A DNA stretch of 64,000 nucleotides from Arctopsyche grandis (Eukaryota > Arthropoda > Insecta > Trichoptera > Hydropsychidae). The stretch covers positions 22,602,001-22,666,000 of the forward strand of contig NC_135359.1 in the NCBI RefSeq assembly GCF_051622035.1. The letters are read 5' to 3'. Below are positions 44,991-56,054 of this stretch, piece by piece. Below the pieces are notes generated by a model, which searched no databases, was not told the DNA's origin, and saw only the letters and a program-made list of their open reading frames with translations. Within the stretch, counting starts at the first letter, position 1. Each line of letters starts with the position of its first letter. The position numbers and the translations under genes were made by a program.

Positions 44991-45079
<89 letters not shown>
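44560..45079 (+). mobile_element. LINE 3' UTR with poly(A) tail and TA arrays
   Basis: T-rich sequence containing a ~175-bp tandem duplication (tactttagttta.ttatg.aatgt in both halves), then tgttgatttttcaattaat, a run of 17 A (44992-45008) and (TA)n. The arrangement is that of a LINE 3' end with its poly(A) tail. Between the preceding TA array and this UTR is a perfect 11-bp stem (atcggtcaaga / tcttgaccgat). Confidence 0.55.
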
Positions 45080-45087
<8 letters not shown>

Positions 45088-45839
45088 CTTTTCCTATATC
45101 ATAATGTATTTTCTATATTTAGTCGGTGTTCTCATATAGCGTATGAGAATTATGTTGTATGGATTTCGTGTACGATATAGCTGCCCGGTCATGCGCTCCA
45201 GGTATGTCATGTTCATTTTCGTTGCTTTGTTATGAAAAATTATGAATGTATTTTCTACAAATAAAGCCAGAATAACATTTTTATGCCCCTATGTAAATAA
45301 TATGTACATAAAAATATCCACAAAAAATTAAATTAAAGAGGTTAACCTTTAAACTTTGGAACCTTTAACCAGAGAGAAAAAGGTTAACCTTTTCCACTCT
45401 GGCTTTTCCTCTATTAGTACTACTACTAACCTATTTCTCTAATTTCGAATTAATTTAATAAAAAAAATTCCATTTTTGCTTATCATTTATTTATCTTAAG
45501 AATTGTATTCTATTATATTTACAATGTTTTTTTTTTTCATCTAAAATCATTAATCTTGTGTATATATGTATGTATATAAAATTACATTTTAAATGTTTGA
45601 GTTGTTAAAAATTCTCTCTGCTCTGCTCCAACTCTGCTCCAGACTCTGAGTTATCCTCAAGGCTCTGTTCTAGGTTTCACCTTAATTAAAAATATTTCCG
45701 TCTACTTCCAACAACTTTAATATATTCTAAAAAACGGCTCATTTTAAAATTTCGAACACGTCTAGAGTAAAGAAGGATTTATTTTCAGTCCATCCGGTTT
45801 GTCATTCATTTAAGTGTTTGGTAAATTGGAGTATAAAAC

Positions 45840-46045
45840 TGTTTCATAATTTTTAAATTTAAAATTGATTTTATATTTAATACATACAAACATTATAAAT
45901 AACAAAATATAATAATATTATAAATACTAATATAAAAAATGTGTAAAATAAAAAATGATCACTGGATCTGTAGTTATCAGGATATACCTAAGATATATAA
46001 TACATATATAAATAATAAAAAGCTTCTAAAAATCAAAAAACATTT
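45840..46045 (+). mobile_element. LINE 3' tail (same family as 33601-34448)
   Basis: Shares the blocks aaaatgatca.t.gatc, agatatat and aataataaaaagc.t.taaaaatc with the tail of the LINE at 33601-34448. Only the tail remains. Confidence 0.55.
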
Positions 46046-46049
46046 TTAA

Positions 46050-48300
46050 GGCCTTTTCCAATTCTTCCAAATTGACAGATCCAGTACTCCAAAATCCCAA
46101 AATAAAACTACAATTCACATACTTGTTTTGAATCAATAATATGTATATTAACATTAAACAAATATACAACATAAACCACACAAAAATAAATACGATGGTG
46201 ATAATTTCGAACGCCCTTGCTTGATATATTTATGACCAGTTTGTGTGACATTTTGAGAATCACTATTTTAAATCAATGATTAGAAGCTGTTGGATTTCGT
46301 AACGTATAACTTAGGACTCAGATTTCATTATCGTCAAATACGATCAATGGAATGCAACACTTTGTTGTGAATCGCCTTAAATTCCACACATTTGACAATC
46401 AATGTTGCATTGCTTTGCTTTGCTTGTTGTCGATTTGAAGAAAAATCGACCTTGCTCAGAGGCTATCAATTAATGTATTGCGGCCGAGGATTTAAACAAA
46501 GTTTGTTCCGAGAATTTTTGTACCGACATATGTATGCATATGTAGGTTTCTTGAAAGATTACATTTAGAGACATTCTGTGAATTGTCTGCAGTGCTTTTA
46601 AGTTACTTCATGATACTTTGTATTGTTACTGACATTGTGAAATGTACATATGTACATTTGTTAAGTTCTTGTGTGCAGTTAATGATGGATCTAAAGCAGT
46701 TATGATATAAGAGGAAATGTTAAATACTTCCTTACCGTGCGTCAACCTGGTAAAACCGCTGTTGTGCAACTTCTTACAAGACTCAAATCGACATGCTCTT
46801 ACATATACAAAATGTAAATAGTAAATAAATATTGATACAGTATACCTTTTCAATCATGAGATATGTCATTGACCGCATTTTAATTGGTTTGTTCTTAGAA
46901 TGATTTATATTATGAGGAAAACTTGATTGAATTTATGTTAGAGTTTACTTACATTTAGATACATGCAATGTAGTATAATTTTTAAATTAATTTAAATATT
47001 ATATTTTTTTCTAAATATCACCCTGCTTTGTTTGCAAATTCAAAAACCGTATGATGTGATGAGAATGGAATTTCAACAGTTTTAAAGTACCGTTTTTAAT
47101 CGCAAACAGGAATATTTTAGTTTAATGCTTATGAATTATACATATGTAAATGTTTCCATTATAAATATTTTTCTATTGGAAAAACATTATTATTTGTTAT
47201 TGGATAAAATATTTATCACAAATAAATTTTATTGATCTTCAGAACTTTTGTATAAGTATTATTATAAAATTAGCAAATAAATGTTTCCTCTTATTTTAAG
47301 GCCATATGAAAACAGTAAATGAAGAATTTTTATGGGAATTGTTTCATTGTTTCAATTGTATAATAATATCATATTATAGCTATGAAAGTTCCACATAAAT
47401 GAAAGATTAAAAATCACAATTAGATTGCATGTATTCATTAATGTATTGTTGTGACATTTTCTTACATAAATTGTGATATGATGTGAAAATTTTCTATTGA
47501 GAAATTTTCTTTGTACTTAAAATCTGTTTCATTGACAGTATTAAGTATCTAGAATATTTTATTATTTACAATGAAATATATTTATATATATATAATCATT
47601 TTTATACAATAGTTCATATGCGCATACTAAAACTATCGAAAGGATGAGTTTTATTTTATTTGATTTTGTAAAGCAAAGAAAATTCTCCAAGGAAATGCTT
47701 TCAATATAAATATTATTTTCCACCGCTAGATGTCTCAATACTATTTTGATTATTTTATTAATTTAAGCTTAAAAAATATAAATAACATAGTGAAGCATTG
47801 AAATGTTTGATATTATTACGCTTTTAAAAGCTTTTATTGATGATATACAGGGGGATTGTTAAATAAAATGTTTAAAATTATGAAAGGACTCAATTTATTT
47901 ACAAAAGAAAAATTAAATCAATAAACTCATACATTATTTTATACTATGTATACATACACTATATAATAAAATCATGTAATAGTTATACCTTAGCTAAGAT
48001 ACATAGTAGATTATTAAAATCTATTCATAATCTTATATTCAATAAAAACAACATGTGCGTATTATAATTATTATATTATAAAAAAATGTCATAGATATTT
48101 CCTTCTATTAATATCAATACTTATGCAATATTATGGCATCGTCAAACTCGAAAAAGGCAGCTTTTGAATTTTGGATTTAATAACACTGTAACGTTGTTCA
48201 TCTTGTTGGACAACAACATACATACATAGATAGCTCCAACGAACGACTCAGTCTGATTTGATTACTCAAAATTATGATATATCACAAATACACTACATCG
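46050..48300. other. Spacer, no gene seen
   Basis: AT-rich sequence with short microsatellites. Short open frames such as 46626-46853 have no recognisable domain. The 3' end of the long chemosensory transcript should lie left of 48322. Confidence 0.4.
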
Positions 48301-48321
48301 AAATTTTGATATAAGAGCAAT

Positions 48322-50469
48322 TTAATTTCTGCCACCCGCGTGTGGACCAACGACCACTCTCACAGTGTTTCTCAATATGTCGGTGACGAATTCGGTCGTT
48401 CTGATTATTTTATTTCCAAAATGGTCGATGAGGCCCATTGTACCTGCGTAGATTGGCGTCAGATCGATATTAACAGGTGGAGGTAGGGTCGGATACTCGA
48501 TTGGCTTTTTAGTGGTCAATTTTTGTTTTGGCCTGACTGTTGTTGTTGATCTTGTTGTAGGCTTTTCTTCTTTTTTTGGTGTGGTTGTTGGAACTGTGGG
48601 CCGTGAAGTAGTCGAAGGAGCCATCTCATCGAAAGTAGAAGGAGATGAAGTCACCCTGAAACATTTTATTTAAAGATTGAATTTTTATATAAATTTCAAC
48701 ACTGAGATTATTAAATAATCTTTGATTTAATTGTCTCTAATAAAAAAAAATATAAACAGTGTTAAATATGTTTTTAAATAAAAAATAAAACAAGAGAATA
48801 CTATCATAGTTGCCATGTTAAACAATCGATACAAATTCATAGACAAAAATATTTGACTGTCAGAGGAATGTTTTATCATATTAAATTAAAACAAGATCTA
48901 TTAGGATAAATAACTAGGATTACACTATTAGGACTAGAGGTAGTAAATCTGTAAGATTTTGCTTAAAAATGTAAGCATATACATATGTATGAAAAATAAA
49001 ATTACCCTTCAAAAAGTACGTATCATACAAACATGCATATTCTAATATATAATTTGGAAAGAGACTTTTTATGTAAAGTTTAATGTATGTAGGTATGTAA
49101 GGTTTGGGTGGTAGAATCCGTGACGCTAAATTTAATAAAAACGTAAAAGAGGTTAGTAAAAAAATAAATGAGTTTTCAAATAAATGTAAATAAAATAAAA
49201 CTACTCAAATAAATTTAATAAAACTTTTACTATTAGATTAACGATGCTTAAGCGGTTTATATTACAAATACCGAGCGAAGCCGGGTAATACCACTAGTAA
49301 TATATATTTTCGAAAGAGACTTTGTATGCAAGTTTTGGTTCGTACATAGAATCTGTAACGTTCTATTAAAATTCTATGACGACAATATCGATAACGATCC
49401 CTTTTTCAGTGTCGGATACGGATTCCATTTTTAGTTCCGGTTCCCCTTTCAGTTCCGAATCAGGATTCCTGTTTCAGCTAGGGATCCCGATTCTTTTTTA
49501 AGTTCCAGATCTGGATTCCTTTTTCAGTTCCGGATCTGGATTCCTTTTTCAGTTCCGGTTCCGGATTCCTGTTTTAGTTTCAATTCTGATTTCATTTCCG
49601 ATCCCCGGTTCCAATTTCAGTGCCGATTCCCATATATATAAAAAAAAACATTTGTTTCTGATTGGCTATCATGAAATTTTTTTCATTCAAATAAAAAATG
49701 ATATTAAAAAAAAAACAAATTAATATTTACTATTAGATTAGCCATGTTTAGGCAGTTTATATTACAAATACCTAATGAAGCCGGGTAAAACCACTAGTAT
49801 ATCATATAAATGGATCAAATTCGGATGGAAATTTCTGTGATTTAATAATTTTGAAATCATTGTCTATTATCTTCAGACATAATTAGCAATTAGCCCTTGA
49901 GTGTTTAACCTAAATAGAAACCTGTCAGTATTGTAACAATTAATTGAAAAAACAATACATAAATAACATGGGTGCGGCGAAAATCGACCGATTTGAATCG
50001 TGACACGTCTATAATATATTATAATTAAAGCTAAAGCATGGAACTGATAGTGAACCTCATCGTCGTCGAGCTGGAGATGGACCTAATCGTAGGATTGATC
50101 TCTGAAGGCGAAGGTATCTCATCTACATCTGGACCAAAACGATTCAAAACAGCCGGTCTTGGTGGCGAAGGTCGGAACGGCTTTTCATCACCTAAAAAAT
50201 AAACAATCAATTAATTAAAACATTTCAAAATCAAAATATGTACATCTTTGAATTTTGGCTCGTATACTCACTTATGCGATTGTTGTCATCCTTTTCCAGG
50301 TAATCTTTGAATCGTCTCGTGTAGTCACCGGTTGGATCCCAACGGGCCGCCAAACGTTCCCAATCTTTGGGATGTTCAGTTTGAAGTCTGCTCAAGATGG
50401 CCAAAGCGTTGTGTTTCTGTCTCGGAGTACAACGAGCACACTTCGTACGCAAGCCTTCGGGTAATATTC
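48322..50469 (-). CDS. Chemosensory protein with extended Ser/Thr/Pro-rich C-terminus (5' exon not found)
   Basis: Exons 50272-50469, 50056-50191 and 48322-48655, with consistent phases. The first visible exon is the second CSP exon: ILPEGLRTKCARC (second Cys pair, C-x2-C), HPKDWERLAARWDPTGDY and RRF, entered in phase 1 exactly as in the gene at 41 kb. Instead of stopping there it splices at gtgagt into SDEKPFRPSPPRPAVLNRFG and then into a tail with STTSRPTVPTTTPKKEEKPT, ending FVTDILRNTVRVVVGPHAG. The extension is about 156 residues; ordinary CSPs end near 110-125 in total. If exon 2 is not spliced at 50056 it runs to a stop at 50031, giving a shorter isoform. The signal-peptide exon with the first Cys pair was not found up to 64000. 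The tail could be O-glycosylated; that is inference. Confidence 0.85.
49041..49297 (+). mobile_element. Helitron-like non-autonomous element, copy b
   Basis: Starts TCTAATATATAATTTGGAAA, contains agaatccgtgacg and attagattaacgatg, and ends accgagcgaagccgggt (hairpin-forming) then CTAG before T. Non-coding. It lies in the last intron of the long chemosensory gene. Confidence 0.6.
49298..49797 (+). mobile_element. Helitron-like non-autonomous element, copy c, adjoining copy b
   Basis: Begins directly after the CTAG of copy b with tatattttcgaaagagactt. It carries a long degenerate array of ttccggatctggattcc-type units (about 49400-49620), then attagattagccatgttta and aagccgggtaaaaccaCTAG before T. 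Confidence 0.6.
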
Positions 50470-51379
50470 CTGAAATAATAATAGAAAAAAATCATTATAG
50501 GCTAATTATTACGTTTTGAAATGTCGAAGCGTGAATTTGGGGACCTGTGAACTGATCTGACCGTGACTAAATCAACCACATTTACATGCCGTTTCAATAT
50601 ACATATGTATGTATGTACATATATATAATACATATGTAGGTCTATACAGGTATTGGACAATTCGAATAGGCGGGTGTTAAAAGCGAAAGGCGAATGTTGT
50701 CGTTGCAACAGTCGAGTTGACTTGCATGGGAGTAGAGCTTTTATTACTATAATTTGTAGATATTATGTCGTATTTATAAGCATAATTTGAAGCTACGTGA
50801 TAATTTTTCGAAATTTTTAATATTTCGTTTCCAAGACGATGATAGTGATTTCCATGGTGTCATGTTTGATATTTTATATACATACATATACTAACTTCCT
50901 CGTATTTAAAAGGTATCAAATTCAAAATGTTAATTTATAATAATATTTATGTGCATATATTGTAGTTGCTACTGATTTTCCTTCTGATTTTAAGTAAAAG
51001 TTGTGAATTGTTTATAAACCTTGGTAACAAAAATACACTGGGAGAATTTTGAGTATTTTTCACATTGTATTGAACATCAATTTTCAACATAATAAAGTTT
51101 GGTTATAAATTTAAAATCAAAAATTTAAAGGAATGTAATTCACAATTCTGTAGGAATGTAATTCACAATTCAAGATTAAGGTTATTCTACTTTCTAAAAC
51201 ATGTACACGAATTTGAATCAAATTATGATTAAAATTAGAGCCATATTATATTTCTTATGAAATTATGGTTTTGCTTTCGTTTTAAATTACAATTATAATA
51301 TTATTGACGTTTTAACTACATATGTACATACGCACTTGTATATGGTTCAGTTCGAGTGTATATTTCGTTCGTTCATGAA

Positions 51380-51610
51380 TCTATGTAATATATAATTTCG
51401 AAAGAGACTTTGTATGTATGTATATATGTATGTTTGTTTGGTTCGTAAAATCCGTGGCGTTCAATTTAATAAAAAAACAAATGAATATTCAAATACATTT
51501 AAATTAAATAAACCTATTCAAATGAATTTAATAAAATGTTTACTATTAGATTGGCCATGTTTAAGTGGTTTATATTACAAATACCGAGCGAAGCCGGATA
51601 AAAACAGTAG
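51380..51610 (+). mobile_element. Helitron-like non-autonomous element, copy d
   Basis: Starts A|TCTATGTAATATATAA, the expected A-TC border, then cgaaagagactttgtatg and attagattggccatg. It ends accgagcgaagccgga and CAGTAG before T. Non-coding. Confidence 0.6.
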
Positions 51611-51734
51611 TATATAATATATATGTAAATATATATTATATACTAGTTTGTTATAATACAAAATAACAAACGAACTAATTTGTTCGTGCACAAATTATTA
51701 CTCAATCGTTTGCCCCATGTTCTATTATAATTTA

Positions 51735-52715
51735 AAGTTTGAACCATTGTGGCATTACAGAAATTCCACAATAGTCAAAATATAACAGAGAAGAAAAAAA
51801 ACAAAAAAAAAAAATGTATAGAAATAAAATACATACATATTTATACATACAGTACAAAAAAAACAATAGTCACAAAAGTTCAGACAATAATGGAAGTAGT
51901 CACAAAACATAATAGGAGAAAAACTGGAAATGTCTTGCATCAACAGTCAGCACCACTATATTATGTATGTACATATATATGTATGTATGTATGTATGTAT
52001 AAGAACCAGTCTTGAATACAAAGCAATAAAGAAGATCAAAATTTGCGAATTGACTGATTAAACATAGTTGGGATTTATGAGGGAAAATATATGTTAATTA
52101 AAAATAATAATTTGTGCAATAATTATTGTAATATTGTAACATTTCAAATTCAAATTTTACAAATCAAATTCTACACTTTTCAAATTGAATTCAACATTTT
52201 ACAAATCGAATTTATCATTTTAAAAATCAAATTTAGCACTTAACAATAAAAATTCAACCATAGAAAATGTATTATTTAATTTTTATGATTTTATCTCAAT
52301 GAATTATACGATGATTCCGAATATGTCACTTTTAGAATCAAAACTCAACAAATCCATTTTCATAATTTTGAACTTTGAACTCTCATTGAGTTTAAGACTT
52401 TATACTATAAAAACAAAAAAAGTTATCTGTAAAAAAAGTATGTGTGAACCAAATTTTTTATTTTTATTTTAACGGACACGTCTCGTTTTGAGTTGGGGGG
52501 GGGGGGCCTCATATGTCAAATAGCTTAGGGCCTCACTACATCTAAATCCAGCCCCGAGGCTACCAGACAAATAGGTTAAAATAGTTTTTGATACACTCAC
52601 TGAGGTGGAAAATATCACTCTTGGAATAAAAGCCATCCGATAAAGTACTGTGCGGGCGGGAGGTACAACCATCAAATGATAACGTCTACCACACAGATAA
52701 TTATAACATATGTAG
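51735..52715 (-). mobile_element. Old relatives of the 60-kb LINE (3' fragments)
   Basis: At 51735-51790 'ttgaaccattgtggcattac' and ccacaatagtc match the 3' end of the LINE at 60.4 kb. At 52552-52715 the minus strand encodes MMVVPPARTVLYRMAFIPR and TILTYLSGSL, a diverged version of the same ORF2 C-terminus (MVVPAARTVLFRMAPIPR). They are decayed, with an inserted G run at 52494-52506. Confidence 0.75.
52140..52265. repeat. Degenerate tandem repeat
   Basis: Five or so diverged ~24-bp units based on 'cattttacaaatcaaattca'. Non-coding. Confidence 0.6.
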
Positions 52716-53104
52716 GAGCTTACTCTGCTATATATATGCTTAAATATAATATGATATTTATATGTTTACTCTGGGTTGCGTTTTTTTTTAAATGGAATTG
52801 GGAATTATAGCAATGTTGTGATACGTTTTATACATATTTTCCATTTTAAATACTTGGAGTTTTGACATTTCAAAGGGTTTGATAGCTAAAAGTGTCGTGC
52901 AATCCCTGGTGAGTCTATTTTTGGATATATTTTGACTGTCAGCACTAAAATCAATAGTTTTTGTGTAAACAAACTAGTTCATTCTTGAAAGAACCGGAGT
53001 GAATACTTGGACTGTAACATATACATACTTATAATTTGTTTAATAGCAAAATATCGTAAAGGGGCTGTTTCGCAATTAGTAACAATAATTGATTAATTCT
53101 GAAT

Positions 53105-53868
53105 TAAGGAGTTCAAAAAACCGCCAGAAAGAAAAAGCCGGTTTTCGGTTTTTTTACAAATAAAAAGCCGGTTGACCGGCTTTCATCGCTTTCAAAAAAT
53201 TTGAATTTAATTCTGAGATAAATTTGGTGATCCGAAAACGTATTTTACTATGAAATATTTCCATCTCTAGAAATTATTTTTATGAATCTGTTTTAGCTTA
53301 AAACAGCAAAAGCGTTTCAAAACGTTGCAATTTTCGGAAACGAATTCATTTGAAACGGCATATCACAAACATCTTAAAACCATAATAAAATAGTAAATAA
53401 AATCAATGGCGGACTATGGTATAGCAATCTTATAATAACTTAAAATAACGTTTTCTATACTTTTATACCTAAACGCACAAAAACTACAAAATATGGAAAA
53501 CCTAATTTGCCGAAATTCTGAAAGGTCTTATGTAGGTTATTGATACTACTTTCAATAATATTGTATAGGTTTATGACCTGGTCTTCGTCTATTACTGAAT
53601 CTCAAAACCACCTATTTAGTGCTTTACCTTTTTTTGTTGTTCAAAGAAATATCCGTCTATTCCCTTAGAAAGTTTGGATATACACATTTTTTTTTGATCT
53701 TTAATAGAAATTTGAAATTCATAATTGTTAGTTTTGAGGAAAACAATATATTAATTAAAGAAAACATTAAAAGGCCGGTTGATCGAGTCAAAAAAACCGG
53801 TTTTCGGCTTTTTGAAAAATGGTAAAAGCCGGTTTTTCGGTTTCAGTTTAAGCCGGCTTGGAAGCCCC
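53105..53868. mobile_element. Probable hAT-like MITE rich in ccggtttt motifs
   Basis: The right end, read inverted, is ggggcttccaagccggctta followed by repeated aaccgaaaaaccggctttt. The left end has aaaaagccggttttcggttt and a palindrome agccggttgaccggct (53166-53181). Subterminal ccggtttt repeats are typical of some hAT families. The left terminus and target duplication are not clear. Confidence 0.45.
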
Positions 53869-54109
53869 AATTCTAAATACTGACTATTGTTATCGATTTT
53901 TATAATAATGCATATGTGATTTGAATTTAAGTTAATAAACCAGTCATTCCACATTCTTGTGTACCGCATTACACGTTGCACAATTATACGAATTAAAATG
54001 CAATGCACATTTAAAACGCAACAATCCACAGTACGAATATTAAGTACGCAAGCAATCTGAAGGGAGACATCTCGTCAGATTGATGGATTTTACACCGGCA
54101 TAAAGTCAA

Positions 54110-54560
54110 AGACAATAGGATTTTTCATGGCGTAAAAATGGCGATGTTCGACTTCCGGCGCGCCAAACTTGGACACGCAATGACGTGTGAAAACCATTTA
54201 AATTTTCGCACCCAAGGACGATAACCGTACTATGCAGCTGTTTTCAATGGGTATTTTCGCCATTTTTCGAACGGAAAGCGAATTTCCTACACGTTTTCGT
54301 ATTCAAGCCGACATGACGTACGATGTCGTAAACCAAGTGCGCTCGTTTTGTGCTGAAGACCTCTGTATGTCCTGTTAAAGCTAATGCGACAATGAAGAAC
54401 AATAAGGCATTCGTTCTGTTCCAAAAGACAATGATCGCTGCGTTTTCATTATCTCTTCTTGAGAGAAGACGAGCTCTGGACGAGTGTTAAATTATGGCTA
54501 TCGTACACCACACGTGTCGTAAACGAACGAAGGTCGTGCTATGCTGAAATGTTTCTTTTT
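54110..54560. other. GC-richer island with short open frames, unexplained
   Basis: Bases are less AT-rich than the neighbourhood. A plus frame reads APKDDNRTMQLFSMGIFAIF onward to FCAEDLCMSC-stop, and a second short frame encodes MKNNKAFVLFQKTMIAAFSL before an aataaa near 54567. No family recognised. It could be a small transcript, an old first exon or a transposon remnant. Confidence 0.35.
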
Positions 54561-54812
54561 TTTTCAATAAAGTAATTGTATTTTTTAGCCACGGTTTACA
54601 TAGCTCAATGGCGAGTGTACTTAACTATTTGTAGATATGTCAGGAGCTAAATTCTTGTCGAAATTGAATAGTGTTTTTACAATTTTATAGATTGTTTAAG
54701 TGTAGAATGAACTTGCAACATCTCGAGACTCGTTTTCTCAACTTTTCGTCTGCTTAAACAGGAGTTTGTATATTGCATACACAAATGTTTTTTGTATATG
54801 TCATATCTCTAA

Positions 54813-55529
54813 CCCTTTGAGTGCTGATGTATTTTCTGTTGAGAGCCCGCCACGCTGAAAATTTTTGAAAAGAGCTGAAAAGAGCCGGCCACGCAACATT
54901 TCCAACTAGAATTATTTAGAAATCTAATAGAAACCAGGTATAAAAATTGTAGCTAATCCAAACAAACCCTAGATCACTACCCTAAATAGCTACCGCTAAG
55001 GATTTAGAGTTTTGTAAAGTTGTGTTTAGACTCTCTAATATATCTTGCAACAACATAAAATAAACAAAAGATAAAATAAACAAAAAAAAATCAAAAACAA
55101 AATAACAGCATTGCCAAGTTAAGTCCGGTTTGTATAAAAAAACTACAGAGAACGTATATCGATTGATTTATCAATTCAGCAAGTGTTGTACACATTATAT
55201 GTATTTGTTCCATCTTCTTCATTGTTGTTAAAATGCCAAGCCACAATCTAAAATACTCAGCAGCTGGGAATTTCCATCGGGAAATTATGCGATGGTTATA
55301 AATTCAGGAATTCTGGTGTAAACCAATCTTTATAATAGTTGAAAAATGACTGACATGGATTACACGACCCACGTTCAATACATGTTATTTTCAATACTAC
55401 CTGGAAAGGCTTAACGGGTAGTATTATTGTTTACTTTGTACATGCTCAAAAAACAATGCCTATCGGCGTGTTCCAGTCCCATGGACTTGTTGGCAAAACG
55501 CCGATCGGCGTTGATCACCATTCAAAGGA
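54813..55529 (+). mobile_element. piggyBac-type MITE, copy 3
   Basis: Starts ccctttgagtgctgatgta and ends atcaccattcaaagga. TTAA follows on the right (55530-55533); the left copy has changed to CTAA. It contains the aacgccgatcggcgtt palindrome. The invaded site in the sister TIR element reads atatttaatatac, supplying the TTAA. Confidence 0.85.
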
Positions 55530-55544
55530 TTAATATACGAAAAT

Positions 55545-55836
55545 TATTGTGAAGTTTATTCGTGGGTGAACAATAGAGACCTCGGATTAGGCTAACGGGA
55601 CTCAGTAAGTGCCCGAACAAAAGAAAACGCTGGAGTTCTTATAAAACAATAGACTAACCACGGTAGACTTTTACGTGTCTAGACAATAGATACATAAACG
55701 GATCAAGGAAGCTGTGGTGTGCAACTTGTCCTTTATAAAGAGGTACACACGGTAGATCAGATTATTCTGGATTGAGCGGTGGTTTCGTGTAGACTTCTGG
55801 AATCGTTGAATAAATGCTGTGCAGCGACTTTGGCAA
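55545..55836 (+). mobile_element. LTR fossil, diverged relative of 27082-27434
   Basis: Shares gggtgaacaatagagac, 'ctagacaatagata' and 'tcctttataaagagg' (TATA-like) with the 27-kb LTR, plus a poly(A) signal aataaatgctgtg. Incomplete at its ends and clearly older than the 27-kb copy. No internal region. Confidence 0.65.
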
Positions 55837-56054
55837 CACTATTAACACACCTTTAAAATATGAAAAAAACGTTTAAAAATTAATTCTTCCTATATATTTT
55901 TAAGAGTTAATGTTTATCTCTTAAAACAAATATTTAAATATATATAAAAAAATTTCGTATACGTGTTTTATATATGTATGTATATACAAACTCGAAGGTG
56001 AAATAAACTGAAAAAATTGGGAAAACGAGTCTTCAGATATTGCAAGTTCAATAA

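Larger units (their letters stand above)
54708..56050. mobile_element. TIR element (aacttgcaatatct family) invaded by two other elements
   Basis: Ends tgaacttgcaacatctcgag and, inverted, cttcagatattgcaagttca. It carries a piggyBac-type MITE (54813-55529) and an LTR fossil (55545-55836). The short remaining stretches (taatatacgaaaattattg, actattaacacacc) match the undisturbed copy at 42385-42774 in order. Confidence 0.8.
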
